DNA of 64,000 nt from Baylisascaris procyonis (lineage: Eukaryota; Nematoda; Chromadorea; Rhabditida; Ascarididae): NCBI GenBank assembly GCA_037389465.1, contig JAZARR010000277.1, forward strand, positions 106,875 through 170,874. Direction: 5' to 3'. Below the pieces are notes generated by a model, which was not told where the DNA came from, searched no databases, and saw only the letters and a list, made by a program, of their open reading frames with translations. This document shows, one piece after another, positions 11,763 to 24,233 of this stretch (within the stretch, counting starts at the first letter, position 1; the number at the start of each line of letters is the position of its first letter). A program made the translations under genes and the position numbers.

Positions 11763-14160
11763 CTGAAATATTCGGTTCTCTTCGGATTCAAGGCTTATAT
11801 TGATTCAAATCGTAATAAATCGAGTAACTGATAGTTACCCAATGAAATGTCTCAGATTATACAACGGATTCCTTATCAACTTTACAAAGAGAGCATGAAT
11901 TTCATGCTTTGTTTTTTCGGCTTTTAGCTGTCTTCCTTATCACTTCATTGCAAACCGATCTTATAAAGAAAGTCGAGTTTTCATTCATTCTTCGAGTGGA
12001 CTAAAATTATGCTTTCGTTAATCCAGGCTATCGAGTTATTTCCCCTTTGAAAACAGGAATTCACTAGCATTAGGAGATGCTATTCGCTGTTAAATGAGTG
12101 GATTCTCATAAATGAATTTTTTCCCTTTTTGGCAGCCTTATGAATTTAAGAAGTACCTTCGAGGTCGAGACAAGTAGCGATTCTCTGCAAAATGCTTCTC
12201 CAATTCGATAAGCTGCTCACTGGTGAAAGCTGTTCGTGGACGTCGCATTTTCCCCAAAGTTTGCCAAGCACCCACTGAAAAACTGTACTTTCTTTGCCAA
12301 AAATGGCTTCTCTGACAGCATTCCATCAGTAAACAATTTCCAATAAATTCAATCAGCCGTCCGATGGTTTCATTAATCCACAGAATACCATAACTCAATT
12401 TACAAACTACCCAATCATGCTCAATTGAAGTTGCATTACTAAAACACGGAAATTAACCGTTGTGCGAAACTCGTTCGGCATTTGAAGTGAGTAACGATGA
12501 TGTGTTTTCAATGAAAAGAAATGAGTAAACAGTTTCTTTTTTCAGCGACATTAACTAGGGTATCCCTTTTTAGAATACTCGCTAGAAATTATTATAACTG
12601 CCTGTTTTAAGCTATTAATACACACTAACAAACAATGTTCGATATGAATTCGCCAAAGTAGCCAAAAAAAACATAATGGACGATACATCCGGTCATACGT
12701 ACTAGTGACCCGTTCCATACCTCCATTGAGGCTTAGGGAAAATCAGCTCAGCACTGGCAATGAAAAGATCAAGGAGTCTCGATGACGTCATGATAAAGGT
12801 AGACATCGTCTGCACTACTTGTACATCTTTCGCTGTTCAAGCGTCATTTCTCTTTGATGCCTCCTTTCTTCATTCCCATCACAAAATCATTCTTGCTGTT
12901 ATTCTCAACCCCTCTTTTATTTCAATTTCACCTCTTTCGCGGTTAAGCTTTCCTTACTCGCTGAAACTCGCTGTTTATTTTCCTCACATAATTCCAATAA
13001 TTATGTGAGGAACATAGGTAATGGGAAACGTTCTGACGAGACCCATTCACGGTCAGGAGAGCCGAAATGTTCTTGTCTCCATCATCTATGCTTGCTGTGC
13101 CAGGACATTTTATTTTATACTTCCCAATTCCCGCACTGCTTTAGTTATCATTGAGATTTAAATACTGCTAGAGTGGTCAGTTAAAGTGATTAATTCAATT
13201 GTCAATGATGGTAGTTATTATTTAAAAAGTTGATGAACTTACAGGTAAGGGCGATGTGATCATAAAGGAAAGGAATGTTGGAGGCATGTAAGATTGGATA
13301 GGGCAGTTGATCGATGACAACCGGTGAAGTTAAAGGCAGAGCCGAATGTGCTACATTTTCAGGCACTGATGGCATCTGATGGGGTGGCGGTGGCTGAGGA
13401 ATAGGGCTATTCAAAGTACACACAGGTGTAACGGTCATCATATTATTGCTGCTCGAATTCTGCAGTGTTGCAGCAGAAGGCTCATAGACGCACGCTGAAA
13501 GTGGTCTTCGAAATTATGGTGCATATGTAACATATGTGTACAAACAGTCATGAACTGCTCTTAAGAAACGATATCCGGCTCTATTGGTCACTAACTGCTA
13601 GGACGCCTTCACAACGTGGTGCTTTCCAGGTTGGCTACAATGAATCACAAATGCGACACGTGGATTGATGCAACGCAGTTTACGATAGAAACTGCTTTGG
13701 ATGTTTATGTATTTTAGAAATTCCAGGTATTTACTTACATTTTTTACAGAATACCACTTGTTTATATTTTAGGGGTATAAATAAAATAGAAACGATATTT
13801 TAAGCGAACACTTCATCACTTTACTATAGAATTCACATGTAAGAAATTGTTCCAAAAGCTTAAAATGCATCAAAATTTCCTTTTCTCGAATTTCAGTTAT
13901 CCGAGGACATCACTTTTACATCCTTTTCTCTCATGCACACCTTCGAGCTCCTCCCGTTCGTTGTTTAATTATGGATAATTCTGCATGTTCATGTAACTGC
14001 GAAAAAAACCCATGATTGCAGTTGCTACGCATGAACAAAAACAGACAGAATTGAAAGACTGCTGAAAACAACTTGTGGCAACAGAATCGTAGAATGTCTC
14101 ACCTGTTGGCTCTACGGTAGATTTGTTGGTGTGCAAAAGCGCATCAATTGAGCCGAACAT
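11654..14160 (-). CDS. ceh-12: Homeobox transcription factor, Mnx/HB9 type (ceh-12-like), whole gene
   Basis: Four minus-strand exons (14160-14103, 13494-13243, 12274-12157, 11762-11654) splice in frame through GT-AG introns to give about 178 residues. A Met-rooted SIDALL motif at the N-terminus resembles the FRIDALL start of Mnx proteins. A Pro-rich linker follows ([10 protein letters not shown]). The C-terminal homeodomain begins [12 protein letters not shown] and carries the helix-3 signature [10 protein letters not shown], with Q50 and N51 as in Antp-class DNA binders. [12 protein letters not shown] plus YLSRP and [11 protein letters not shown] fits Mnx better than Emx, engrailed or Gbx. 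The protein should bind TAAT-type sites in the nucleus; Mnx/CEH-12 is known for motor-neuron fate. Its short length agrees with a small worm CEH-12. Start chosen at the ATG at 14160; the frame above has a stop at 14223-14221. Confidence 0.75.
12157..12274 (-). CDS. ceh-12: ceh-12-like exon 3 (homeodomain, first part)
   Basis: Follows TTTTTCAG and ends CGAAG|GTACTT. It encodes GAWQTLGKM and the homeodomain arm plus helices 1 and 2 ([12 protein letters not shown], then [12 protein letters not shown]). The intron splits an Arg codon inside the homeodomain. Confidence 0.85.
12980..13012. repeat. Perfect 14-bp hairpin in homeobox gene intron
   Basis: TTCCTCACATAATT at 12980-12993 is followed by the 5-nt loop CCAAT and the exact reverse complement AATTATGTGAGGAA (12999-13012). 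It sits in the intron between exons 2 and 3 of the ceh-12-like gene. Confidence 0.8.
13243..13494 (-). CDS. ceh-12: ceh-12-like exon 2
   Basis: Follows a CTTTCAG acceptor and ends at ACCT|GTAAGT. It encodes the Ser/Asn- and Pro-rich linker, including a SSSNN run and PPPPH, typical of disordered spacers before homeodomains. It joins exon 1 with phase 1 and exon 3 with phase 1. Confidence 0.7.
14103..14160 (-). CDS. ceh-12: ceh-12-like exon 1
   Basis: Starts at the ATG at 14160-14158 and reads [19 protein letters not shown], ending one base into a codon at a CAG|GTGAGA donor. The open frame extends a little further up (to 14217) but without another ATG before the stop. Confidence 0.65.
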
Positions 14161-14562
14161 CGTACTCGGAGGAATGTTTGTGGACGACGTGTTTGCGAGC
14201 GATAAAGAGGCTAGCAAGCTTTAGCAGAAGCGAGCTTAGCTTCTTAATTCCATTATCCATTCATATTGCCCCAAGTGGCCGCTCATGAATTTAGTCTCAT
14301 AACAAAAACCAGCACTTACTGCATTCTCATCGTCGGATGTTACTCGCGAACACGTATCGATCATACTCTCTCACTTTTTTCATCCCTCTCTCATCATTCT
14401 CACTCTTCGATTGCTTTCAGCGGCGATATGGCAATGGTTGATATGCGGGAAATTTTGGTGGAAATTTTGTGCTCATTTCAGACGATTTTGCCGCCAGCTT
14501 ATAACCCCTGGGGAATTGTATTCACTTAACGCACAAAATCGGTACGCTTTCTCCCCACAGAA

Positions 14563-14630
14563 ATGGGTGCTGATGAACGCATCAACACGGTTCAGCTGCT
14601 CCGTCAGTCGGCACATGATCGACGAGCCAG
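14563..14630 (+). CDS. Possible first exon of a divergent unknown gene
   Basis: A good acceptor, CTTTCTCCCCACAG, lies two bases before an ATG at 14563, the arrangement expected for a trans-spliced nematode start. The frame reads MGADERINTVQLLRQSAHDR and continues Arg-Ala. It ends with AG|GCAAGT at 14630/14631, a consensus GC-type donor. It is head-to-head with the ceh-12-like gene, about 400 bp apart. I did not find the second exon and do not recognise the protein; the helical, Arg-rich look is not diagnostic. Confidence 0.35.
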
Positions 14631-17600
14631 GCAAGTGGCCACACACGCCACGCCACGCCTCTCAACCAGCCGACTTGACAGATGACCGATTACGGTAGCG
14701 TGTAGCAACCAATCCCTTGTCATTTCTCACTGATTCTTAACTTTTCAAAAATTATTCATTGCTCGTTATTAGTTCAGAAATATATAATGAAAATAAAAGA
14801 GTTGTTTCAATTGTGCGGTTCTTGAAACGAATATAAATACATAGAACCATGTGCCTGAAGTATATCTGTATTTGAAGCGATACCAATCACAGAGAAAAGA
14901 ATGCAGCGAGTCGATCAACGCAAACAATGAGAATTAGTGGCGAACAATTTAAGGATCTGATACAAAAAGTGCGAGAAATCTGATGTCACTACTCTGCTGG
15001 AGAAAACGGCACTAAACAGAACTGAAGAAAAGGACCTTGGAAAGTTCAAGGCTTCGCTATATCCTCTCAGTTGAGACTTGAGGGACGTTTAGCCAGTAAT
15101 GAGCAGTTACCCGAGAAACTTTAGAAATAAGATATCACAGATTCACAGCAGCTGGGAGGAAAAGAAGAAGTGGGCTGGCCATCATTCATCGGCACGACCT
15201 CCGAGACGGAACAAACGAAAATCGACGTTAACTACATGCCAATTCAAACGAAAAACGCGCCAAGAGATGGATTCATTCAAACTATTACAGCCTTACAAAA
15301 CATCCCATTACTGCTAAAAAACTGTTAGAGCTTATGGCAAATCAAGTTTGCTTAATGGAATTCTGCTAATAAGCACTAAAAGAGTTGCTTCGAAGGAAGA
15401 GCTATTTATTTCCTTCTGCTTTTTCGGTTTAATGATAGAGAAAAATATGAGAGAATTTGAGAAGTCTTCATTGAGTCTGTCTAGCTTATCGAATGCTCAC
15501 CACCTCATGCTATCTTTGTTATATATTGCCTTTTGATAATGCAACTCTCAGCAGCTTTCCAATTTGTAGCTGTAAATTCGTGTTATGGTAAACTCCAGTA
15601 TTAATTCAATGATTGAGCGTTTATTGAAAGTTTAGAAAACAATTCCATACAAAAATATTCAATAAACATAGTAAACATTACATTGAACAATAAAAGTACT
15701 ACTCTCCCTTTTTTTATCCGATTCATGCCAATCTTATTAGTCTTACTAGTCACTTTGCATGTTTTGCGCGTGAAACTCCTAAGCACCGTTCTTGAAAACT
15801 TTAGGAGACGAGGAAGTTGCCATGTTGCGGGGATACCTTATTCCAGATTTTAACCGTGTGGTTGCAGAAAATTTATTTTTCTCTCTGAATTTTTCATGGT
15901 TTCTTTTAGTTCATCACTCCTAGTGGTTTGCTGGGCCATATGAAGTGGGGATTCAAAAGAACTCTAAACGGTAAAATCCGTCAACATTTTTATATGTTTT
16001 GATTAGGCCGTTTACATATGCGTGTATGTCTGCTTGTCTCTGCGTTAATTCCAGTTGACCTATATCAATAAAGCATGACTTCTGAGAACGGGGTTGAGTC
16101 CTAGTGAAAGTTACAAAACGCTGATTAGCTTTCATTTGGCGAGAATAGCAGCTGTTGTGGCAACAGAATTGATAGCCGGCGAATTAATGGAATGTTCACA
16201 AAATTGCCTCCATTGAAGGACAGAGATCGAACAAATTCAAATTGCATACTTCAGATTCATTAAGTGTATCAGCGCGACACGAAAGTATCTTTGCATTCCA
16301 CTCACAGATCAGTCCATTTACCTTATGAATGGAAATGTAATAGCGCATATCGTGCCCACTCCTGTGGCACCCCACAATAATTCGTTGCGTTAAATCTTCC
16401 TGAATTTATTTCTAGGCAAGAAAGAACGAATTGACGTAAAAGACTATCAAAGAAATTTATAAAGGAGCGCAACATATCCAATATGCAAATTCGATAATTA
16501 TGTCGCAAGCTAGCAGCGAGCGTCTCTGGGTGAGCTGCGGCACCGTTTAAATATGTTCACCATTGGGAATCGACAAAAAGACTTGCCGGAGAGAGAACAA
16601 ATGAACCGAGGCTGCTGTGTCTGCTCAAGAATGGCATTATGATCGTCGTATTCAGTACCATAGGCATTTAAATAATTTTTATGCTGTGCTTATCTAATGG
16701 TTGTATGTTGCAACATAGTACGTATCATTTCTTGGTCTAAACATAAGGCTACAGCGACTCCGATCGGAAGACGTTAATTTTACAATGCATAATAGCCATC
16801 TCAAATGTTATACAACCTAATTTGCAAATTGTTCGGTAAATTTTGGCTTCGTGGTGAAATTTGCTAACCTCGATTAACGAAACGCTAATCTCGTGATTTC
16901 ACTTGGAACGTCGGCAGCAATCTTTAGTGGGCGTTTGCAAACTTGCGTTTACAAAGGAGTACTGTAGCAGCACACTCTTTGTACGTGTTTATATATGCGT
17001 GGCTATCTGTCCAGTAGTTTAAAGTCGGCGACCATCTGAGTTTGAGTCATGAAATATAATGGATAGCTTGCATCACAATACTCGCCTCTTGCACCTTATT
17101 CACGTGATCCATCAATGTCGAAAGAGGTTACATTAAAGATAGGCAAAAACTCTATGCACATTTTACACTGCTCGAGTTTTTGCTTCAGTCGGTCAACGAG
17201 CAAGTGAGAAAATGTGACAGGAGTGGCCACGATATGCATTCTTGCATTTCTCCCCTCTCGTCCGTTAGTTTCCTGTGTCACCAACAAATTAAAAATATCC
17301 AGAATAATGTTTCACTATTCCAATTATTCCAAACGCTCGCCGGACCTTCCACAAAAAGATTCGTTTTCTCACAACCCGACTGATGTGAGTAAAAACCGAC
17401 AAACCTAAATCCACACAAATTCATTTGCCTTTAAAAACCTATAGCTTTCTTTAAAATTTATGCATCCACGTGAGCATGTAATGAAAGTTGTCTTGTGATG
17501 TACAGTTTATCGGCTAATTTTAGCTTCAATGATTCACACGCCGAGACTACCAAGACAGACAGATAGACACACATTACACACACGCACACACACAGACACG

Positions 17601-20600
17601 AAGTTGTCATAATGCCCTTCTGCGAAAAAAATTTGTAAAGGCGTGCAGAGGAGATGTCTTGTAGAAGATTTGCATAGACAGTCGATCAGGTTAGGGTGGA
17701 CAAATATTATTTTACATGTTTTTATTGGTATATTGTAGAAATGTTTGGTGGATTAGCGGAATATAAAAGCGTATATCTTGCTTGCTTCTTTGACAGGCTT
17801 GTTCATCCATTTGAGGTAGAAATAGTTTATTAACGACGTGTTTTTTTTTTTCGCTTCAAGTGTGATGAATTCATCGCATGACGCACATTTGGAAAGGCAT
17901 CCACATAAACGAATGCGCCCCAAAATTTGAAAAGAACGCGTTTTAGCCAGCCATATATTTTCTCTGAGTTTGTTATAACACAACATGTGCCTTTTAGTTG
18001 CAAACAATAGAACAACACACATACTTACATACATGCTACATGCACATAATACATTCACGCATCAGTAGCATCGTTATTGGCGCATCTTCTGCAGAAATTA
18101 GGGGTCTCGCAGAAAATTCGAACCAAAGCAATCAGTTAAACGACAATGGAGATTCATTTGGCATGATTGTGGATCTACAGGATTGCGGTATTCTTCGACC
18201 TTATTAGTGTGTGTTCACTTATTCCTTTCATATGCACAACAAACATAGCAATACGCAAGGAATCAGAAATGGTGCGGTGATATGTGGTGGTCTTGCATTT
18301 CCTCTCATCAGACCAACCACTTAGACGAACTGCAAGTAATTAACAAAAGCGTCCGCAACAATGCATTTGCGGCCTAAATGGTCCGACCACCCACAATAAT
18401 CTCTGATGAAGCAGTGGCGCTTCGATCATTCTATAGAGGACATTATTGCTACACACATCAATTCGTGCATGTAGGTGTCGACCTACATGTGGGACAAGTT
18501 CGACTCGGCTAGCAGTACACTTAGGGCTGTGAAACTTGGTGGAGCTAATGCACGCCATATGCACCATAAGGTGATATTTTCTTATTTTTTAGTACCTCAT
18601 CGCATCAAAAAGAGTTACGCATCTTTAAAGAAGCCAATATGTTGCGCAATTATAACAATGACAACGATAGATTTTCCATTCTACAATGCATGTATTAGAA
18701 AAGAGCTAATATTTTGCAGAAAATTTCTACGAGTATAAAATATGAGAGCATAATTTCACAATTGAATTATCTGTTAATAGGTTATGAAACTAGCTGGTCA
18801 CATGGGCGAGAAGCAATTGCGCACATTGTACCACTTTCCGTTGCAAGGTTCCCAAATTATTTTGCATCCAGTTTGGTGCTTAATAAAGGTCCGAATGCTT
18901 CGAAACAAGTTTGAGTTTTTCGGCGCATTTATGTCTTTAATTTCGTGCGAAATTGATGGGTCATTTTGAATGTGCAACAGACTTTATCTATGATATACAT
19001 GCAAACTTCCATCATGAGCGCCTGCTACTCGTAGACGATGAAGCGTTATTGTCTGCAGGGTTTAGTTGGTTTTTGTGATCTGCCACGGATGTTTTCAAAA
19101 AGTGTTCTTAAATGATGAATTACATTCTGGGCAATCTACAGCACAATTGTTTGAAGCGCTGTCTCGAAGCTGCTGTTCCTCAGTGCAGGTTTATAATAGG
19201 GTGCTATACACAAGCACGGTCCCCTCATATATCCTCTGATATAAAACGTCTGAAAAGTGTACAATGTCATTTCACACGCCTTGTCTGACGGGAAGCTGTG
19301 CACTAAATGAGGGTCGAAATTACAACCTTATGTAAAAAATATTGCAGCAATGTTCATTAGAGTGCAGTATGTGCAGTTTACTGTGGTGTCGGATCGTGAA
19401 TGAGCTCACAGACATCGCATCCAATGATTGTTTTCACTTGGGGATCGGGGTCGATTTTTCAACGAACCAGGTTTCCTTTCAAGTTTTATATACTCAATAC
19501 AGTCTTGCAGTCTAATTCGTTTCATTTCAAAGCTATTCGTGATTGGAATAAGTAGCCGTCACATGCTGTCAATGATGAAAATCACTTCGACTCCTCTTAA
19601 TTTGCTTCAAAACGTTTCATTCCCACCTAACTGATGATCTCATTCATCAGCTCCAATCTGTGGATATTCCCACGTCTCTTACAAACTTGTTTTTCATCGA
19701 ACTGTAACTCATCTGCGAACTGCTGACGTGTTAATGTAGTTTTTAAAGTTCTGCAGCCTCCAACCATCCACCGTTCTTTCTTTATGCAAATAAAGATGTC
19801 AAGAAAAAACAGTGATTTCCATGCTTCAAGCTTCATTGCAAATACGTCATCGAGCTGTAAATGAGGAGGTTGGGTAGTGCCGGTCATGTTGCTGTGGCAT
19901 ACCTCCACCGTGATGAAAGTGACCGGATACTTCCGCTATAGCATCTCCGCCGTCGGATAGTTATGGTAAGGAAAGCACACAGTTACTCTCAGCATTGTAC
20001 GGTCTTTATTCCGACTCTGTCCATGGTACGTTTCCGATCCAGTTTTATGCGCCATGATGGTTAGAGCAGTTTACAAGCATTTGTTTTACGCAAAAACTCT
20101 ACAAACCTTGCAGACTGATTTTATTGAAAATGGATTATAAATGAGGATTTATTATTCATAAAATATAGAAAATATGTGAGCAGCATTTTGACCATTAGCA
20201 ACTTTTTCACCATAATGCTCTTCGCGTTCTTTAGAGAGAAAGGTTTGTTTAGTTATGGCCAAAAACGTATATGAAAGCTGTCTCTTGGTACTTGCGTTTA
20301 TTTGCTTATTGATGCTCGCTTCGCTGCTTATTCAACTCACAAATATGCCCTTTGGTTTATGCCCATCTGCGTGATTGCATCTTTCTTCCGCTTGTTCGCT
20401 AATTTCATTCGACCTAATGGCCCCCACCAACTTGTATGTCGGAGCTGTCGTCTTCTTTCAACCGGAGATAAAGCTGCCTTCATCCGGAAAATTTCGTCCG
20501 TAGAATGCTTCTTGAGGTGCACAAAAAACAATTTCGCAACCAGGAAATATGGTAAGGAGCAAAAAAAAGAGAGGAAGAAGAATAACCCCGAGCCTATAAA

Positions 20601-23600
20601 ACCATTACTTATGTGAGGGAATTGCAATCAAGATCCAGAAAGCAGCCTTTTCGAGTTGGTAGAAAAAACAGAGAGGAATCGTCATTGATACTTCCTGCTC
20701 CTAGATCAGGCTGCCCTCATTCCTCCCAACGGAGCTACCTGAACTGGAAATACGTTCTCGGATGAAAGTGCGCGAAAGGCTCCCGGTGTTATTAAACCAA
20801 CCTATCGAAAAATGCTATATCCTTGAATGTGTTTCTTTACTTTCGTCAGTATAGAGAGTAAGCAAAGCCATCTTACCACATAGCCATCACCAGATTTTGC
20901 AGTATCCCAATGAAGCCGCGACATGGACGAAACAACGGTGTATTTCTTTGCTCAGTTCTTTTCAAGGAATTTTAGAGGAACATACACAGGAAGAAATGAC
21001 TTTCCTGCCCACCATTTCGAGAACAACGATAGGAGGATGCGCTTGAAAGAGGGCGGAATTACATCTGTTCTTTTCTTATTGTCAATGACAGACGTGCACT
21101 TGCCCACTCCTCAACTTGCTTAGTTTATTGTCCGTGATTGTGTCTGCAAGACCCGATTCTGGTGACACTTCCACACAGCCACTCTCCTATCGATCAAAAA
21201 TCCCCCACAACAAGACCAAGAAGGATTAGGAGTCCAAAATAAAATGGCAATCTCTCTTTATTTGTTCCGACCCACTGGAGGGAGTAGAATGGGAAAGGAC
21301 ATTTAGTCTTTCTCGGCAAACCGCTGAAAGGGATCTAGATCTCTAAAAAAACTTATGTCCATCCATCTCCTGCAACGTTATCTTAACTCTTTGTAAACGG
21401 AAATTGTCCTCCTTCTGCAAAAGAAGTGAAAGATTTTCTTCTTCTTGAAAACGCCCACAGAATGCTTGTGATTATTGCAAGAAATGCTGCTTCTGAGCAT
21501 GATACCTCTGAGTGGTGCTTTCGAGTGGTACTGTAGTCAGTATTGTCGTATTTGGTCCTGTGGAACGCGTCATACAAAGAATTTCATCTCAACCTGCAAA
21601 ATTCCTTTCAATAGATAAGGGAAACCAGAAACTGAAATGGGCACAGATGAATTCACTGAATGCGACAGCTGTAATATGTGCTTGTTGCGAAGCAGATGCG
21701 AGGGATATAGAATAAGCCTCTGTGTGAGATAGAGATGTCTGAATGAGATTCCACCTGTGTGTGTTTCATCATAAGCAGATGTGTTCTATAACAAGCTCTT
21801 TCCAGCGGAAAATTGGTACTTAATTTCTGATTCGTCTTTGTTGGAATGGAGTTTATAAAGAAGTGAAAATAAAAACGGATTTCAGTTCTATTGATAACTT
21901 CTGGATGAGAGGTATAGTAGTGATGCCCATCATCGCGTCTTTTATCTGCTATTCTGCGTTCGCTAGTAGCATAGTATGAAGTCACTTGAATTTTCTCCCA
22001 CATTTATAATCTATAAACATGCAAAGGACAATAATCGATCGGAAGTCATTCCGTTCGATAAGCAGGGCTAGTACTTCTTAGTTTTTGTGGAGTCATTCCA
22101 TTTTTTTGTGGAGTCAAAGGCAAAATGAGCAAAACAATTCGATGTAATTGGAGACTGAATTGCGCTTCATCTCTGAGACGAGCAGCACGGCCCCAAGTCA
22201 ATATACTATTGAACGTTGACGCTGATGGCTTGCTAGCGATTAGGAATGAGACCATTAGTCCGGTTGTGTGACGCATTGGTGTGGGCCTTTTATTACGCCT
22301 CTCACACCTTCAGGCCATATAGAGAATCAAGCGGAATAATGCGCCTCCAGAAAGACGCAAACACTTCCAGATAGGCGTGAAACCTCACATCCCGTCACAT
22401 TTGAAAATGTATTTGCCATTAGCACTGAACATTGTCGGTATTCGATTCTAGTGTGCATGCTTTATGGGCTTCTTTCATAGTTCACATCCAATATTCGTGG
22501 GGCGTGATTACAGTGATAGGGGATATGCGACTGCAGTATATTTGTGTATAATTGCTACGAATCTAAATTTTCTAAATTTGCACATGGGTATTCTTTTCCA
22601 AGGAATAATGCGATTGTTTTGATTACATAAGGCATATGTTAGGCATAAACGACAACTGAATTACTACTTAGTAAATTCTTAGACAATCACACGCACCTAA
22701 GTGGGGTAAGATTTTTTTAGTAAGTTGTAATAGCAGATATATTGCCGCAATCACTAAAAGATGGATTCCACTAGAAGCTGCCGCTATGATTGCACCTCAT
22801 AAAATTAGACAGTAATGTCACACAACATGTCAACACTGAAGCGCAATCGGTCACTTTTGCAATTAAACCTGTAAGATATGACACCTGTTATTAGATTAGT
22901 TGTGATTGAACATTGCTGACAGCTGATTGAATGCCACACTACGCATAATACTGTTTATTATATTATTTAATGAGACCGATTTCTTTAATCAATCGCTTTG
23001 TGATAAATCACTGATAAGGGATATGCAAATAAACTTTTCAGGTATATGCAAATAGCTAAGATTCAGTTTTATATTCATATGAGCACAAGTTTCTGATATC
23101 TTCAGCGGAATATTGACGTGATGTGCAAGCAAATGGCATGCCGAGATGGGCGGTAGTGAGCGAACATGCGGCGGGCATGCTTTCACGTCCCATGTGCTAG
23201 CACATAGGCTTGTCTGCGCTTTGCTCCAGAGGGCATTAGCGAGGATTCGCTTGGTTGACGACAGTCTCACTGCTGACAGCTGTCGTCCGAGAGGCTCGGC
23301 TCGCTACCGAAAGAATTTGCCCCACTATCGTCTATTTGAACGGCTCTCAGTACTTCCACCGATCGAGACAATCACCTGGCCCACCGGGCGACAGTTTACC
23401 GCCGAACTTGGAAGAAGAAAAGTTCGTCAACTCATCGAAAAGATTCATTTCATTTTTCGGTCATATTGCAGCAACGAAGAAATTGCATACGGCTCGCATA
23501 ATATACTGCACAATGAGCACAAAATTGCATCTTCAACGGATTAGCGGTATGTCAAGTGAGCCGACGCGTTATGAGGTGCTGTTAGATGAAACTCTCATTA

Positions 23601-23711
23601 TTTGCTTTTATGTTGTTTATTGCATACTCACTATATAACTTCTGATTCCTTTGATACTAAGCCTCGTTTATAAACTAGGAAGTGAGTTTTGAATCGATGA
23701 GACAAACGTAC
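14631..23711. other. About 9 kb with no recognised gene
   Basis: Scattered exon-like segments lack a partner. A plus frame near 18071-18207 ends ILRPY and a stop. Plus segments at 18487-18570 and 18781-18888 could join in phase 0 (CATAAG|GTGATA and TTAATAG) and contain an AGHMG-like word, but the product is not recognised. A plus frame near 15099-15317 has a weak KKKWAGH resemblance to RTE-type retrotransposon C-termini. A GC-richer block at 23146-23460 has overlapping open frames on both strands. A short CA-rich microsatellite lies at 17566-17600. It may be long introns or intergenic DNA. Confidence 0.4.
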
Positions 23712-23824
23712 CTCCTCCCTGTGAGGCAATGACTGATTGTTTTGTCGAATCGCGTAGGGATTGTGGCAAAAGTGAGGGCAGCCCTCTTATCAGCAGCGAC
23801 TCGCGCATCTGATCATTTGACCAC
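23712..23824 (-). CDS. Orphan exon of an unknown minus-strand gene
   Basis: Bounded by TTTCTTGCAG on its upstream side and GGAG|GTACGT on its downstream side, this 113-nt segment has a single open frame of 37 codons (starting WSNDQMRESLLIRGLPSLL), while the other two frames contain stops. It is a well-formed nematode exon, but no partner with matching phase was identified on either side. The Penelope-like element begins 93 bp upstream on the minus strand, so the neighbouring exon may lie beyond that insertion. Confidence 0.4.
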
Positions 23825-23916
23825 CTGCAAGAAAATTACGTCCTTTACTTTACCCCAATAAGCCTATCGCCGCTCTACGCGACTTCGGTCGCATAGTTGA
23901 GGGGGATGTAGAGATG

Positions 23917-24233
23917 TATTCATTCCCATCAACGTCGGCACTAGTAGGTGCTGAACAGCGTGCCAATCTCTAGACGATCCATCGTCCAGAGAAGTCGGTC
24001 GAAGAACTCAGCCATGTTGCCCCTTCTATGCTTATTTCAAACTTTTGTCTTTTCGTTATCCACGCTGACACTGACTGCTAAAATTTATCGCGGAATTGAC
24101 AACTAAAATTTGGTGCCACAAATGTCGATAAAGTTATGGACGGTATCAGCAAACGAATGAAGGGGATCATATTTTCTTCTTTTCTCATTTTTCATCCCCC
24201 ATCCCCACTCCTTGCCCCACACCTGATGTATAT
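23917..24233 (-). repeat. Penelope-like element terminal repeat (3' copy)
   Basis: Direct repeat of 27848-28164, same orientation, about 99% identical. It begins TATTCATTCCCATC on the plus strand and ends GATGTATAT, followed by AT-rich sequence with ATTATTTAAA units. Confidence 0.93.

Noticed and set aside
11743..12241. Assignment of the homeobox gene to Emx, Gbx, engrailed or a Hox group
   Set aside because: [17 protein letters not shown] and [11 protein letters not shown] together, with the SIDALL N-terminus, fit Mnx/HB9 better, although Lys-Asn-Lys after helix 3 replaces the usual Lys-Trp-Lys.
14563..14630. Idea that the exon at 14563 is the TOR N-terminus
   Set aside because: Only a loose Arg/Ala-rich similarity; spacing of conserved positions does not fit and no intermediate exon was found.
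15099..15317. Possible RTE retrotransposon C-terminus (KKKWAGH)
   Set aside because: Only one short word resembles the family; the expected Trp/Arg and RPPTRW context is not clear.
18487..18888. Two segments that can be spliced in phase 0, with an AGHMG word recalling ribosomal protein L3
   Set aside because: The surrounding residues do not fit L3 and no further exons were found.
23146..23638. Overlapping plus and minus open frames in a GC-richer block
   Set aside because: Several frames are open at once and none joins the orphan exon at 23712-23824 with the correct phase, so strand and gene cannot be decided.
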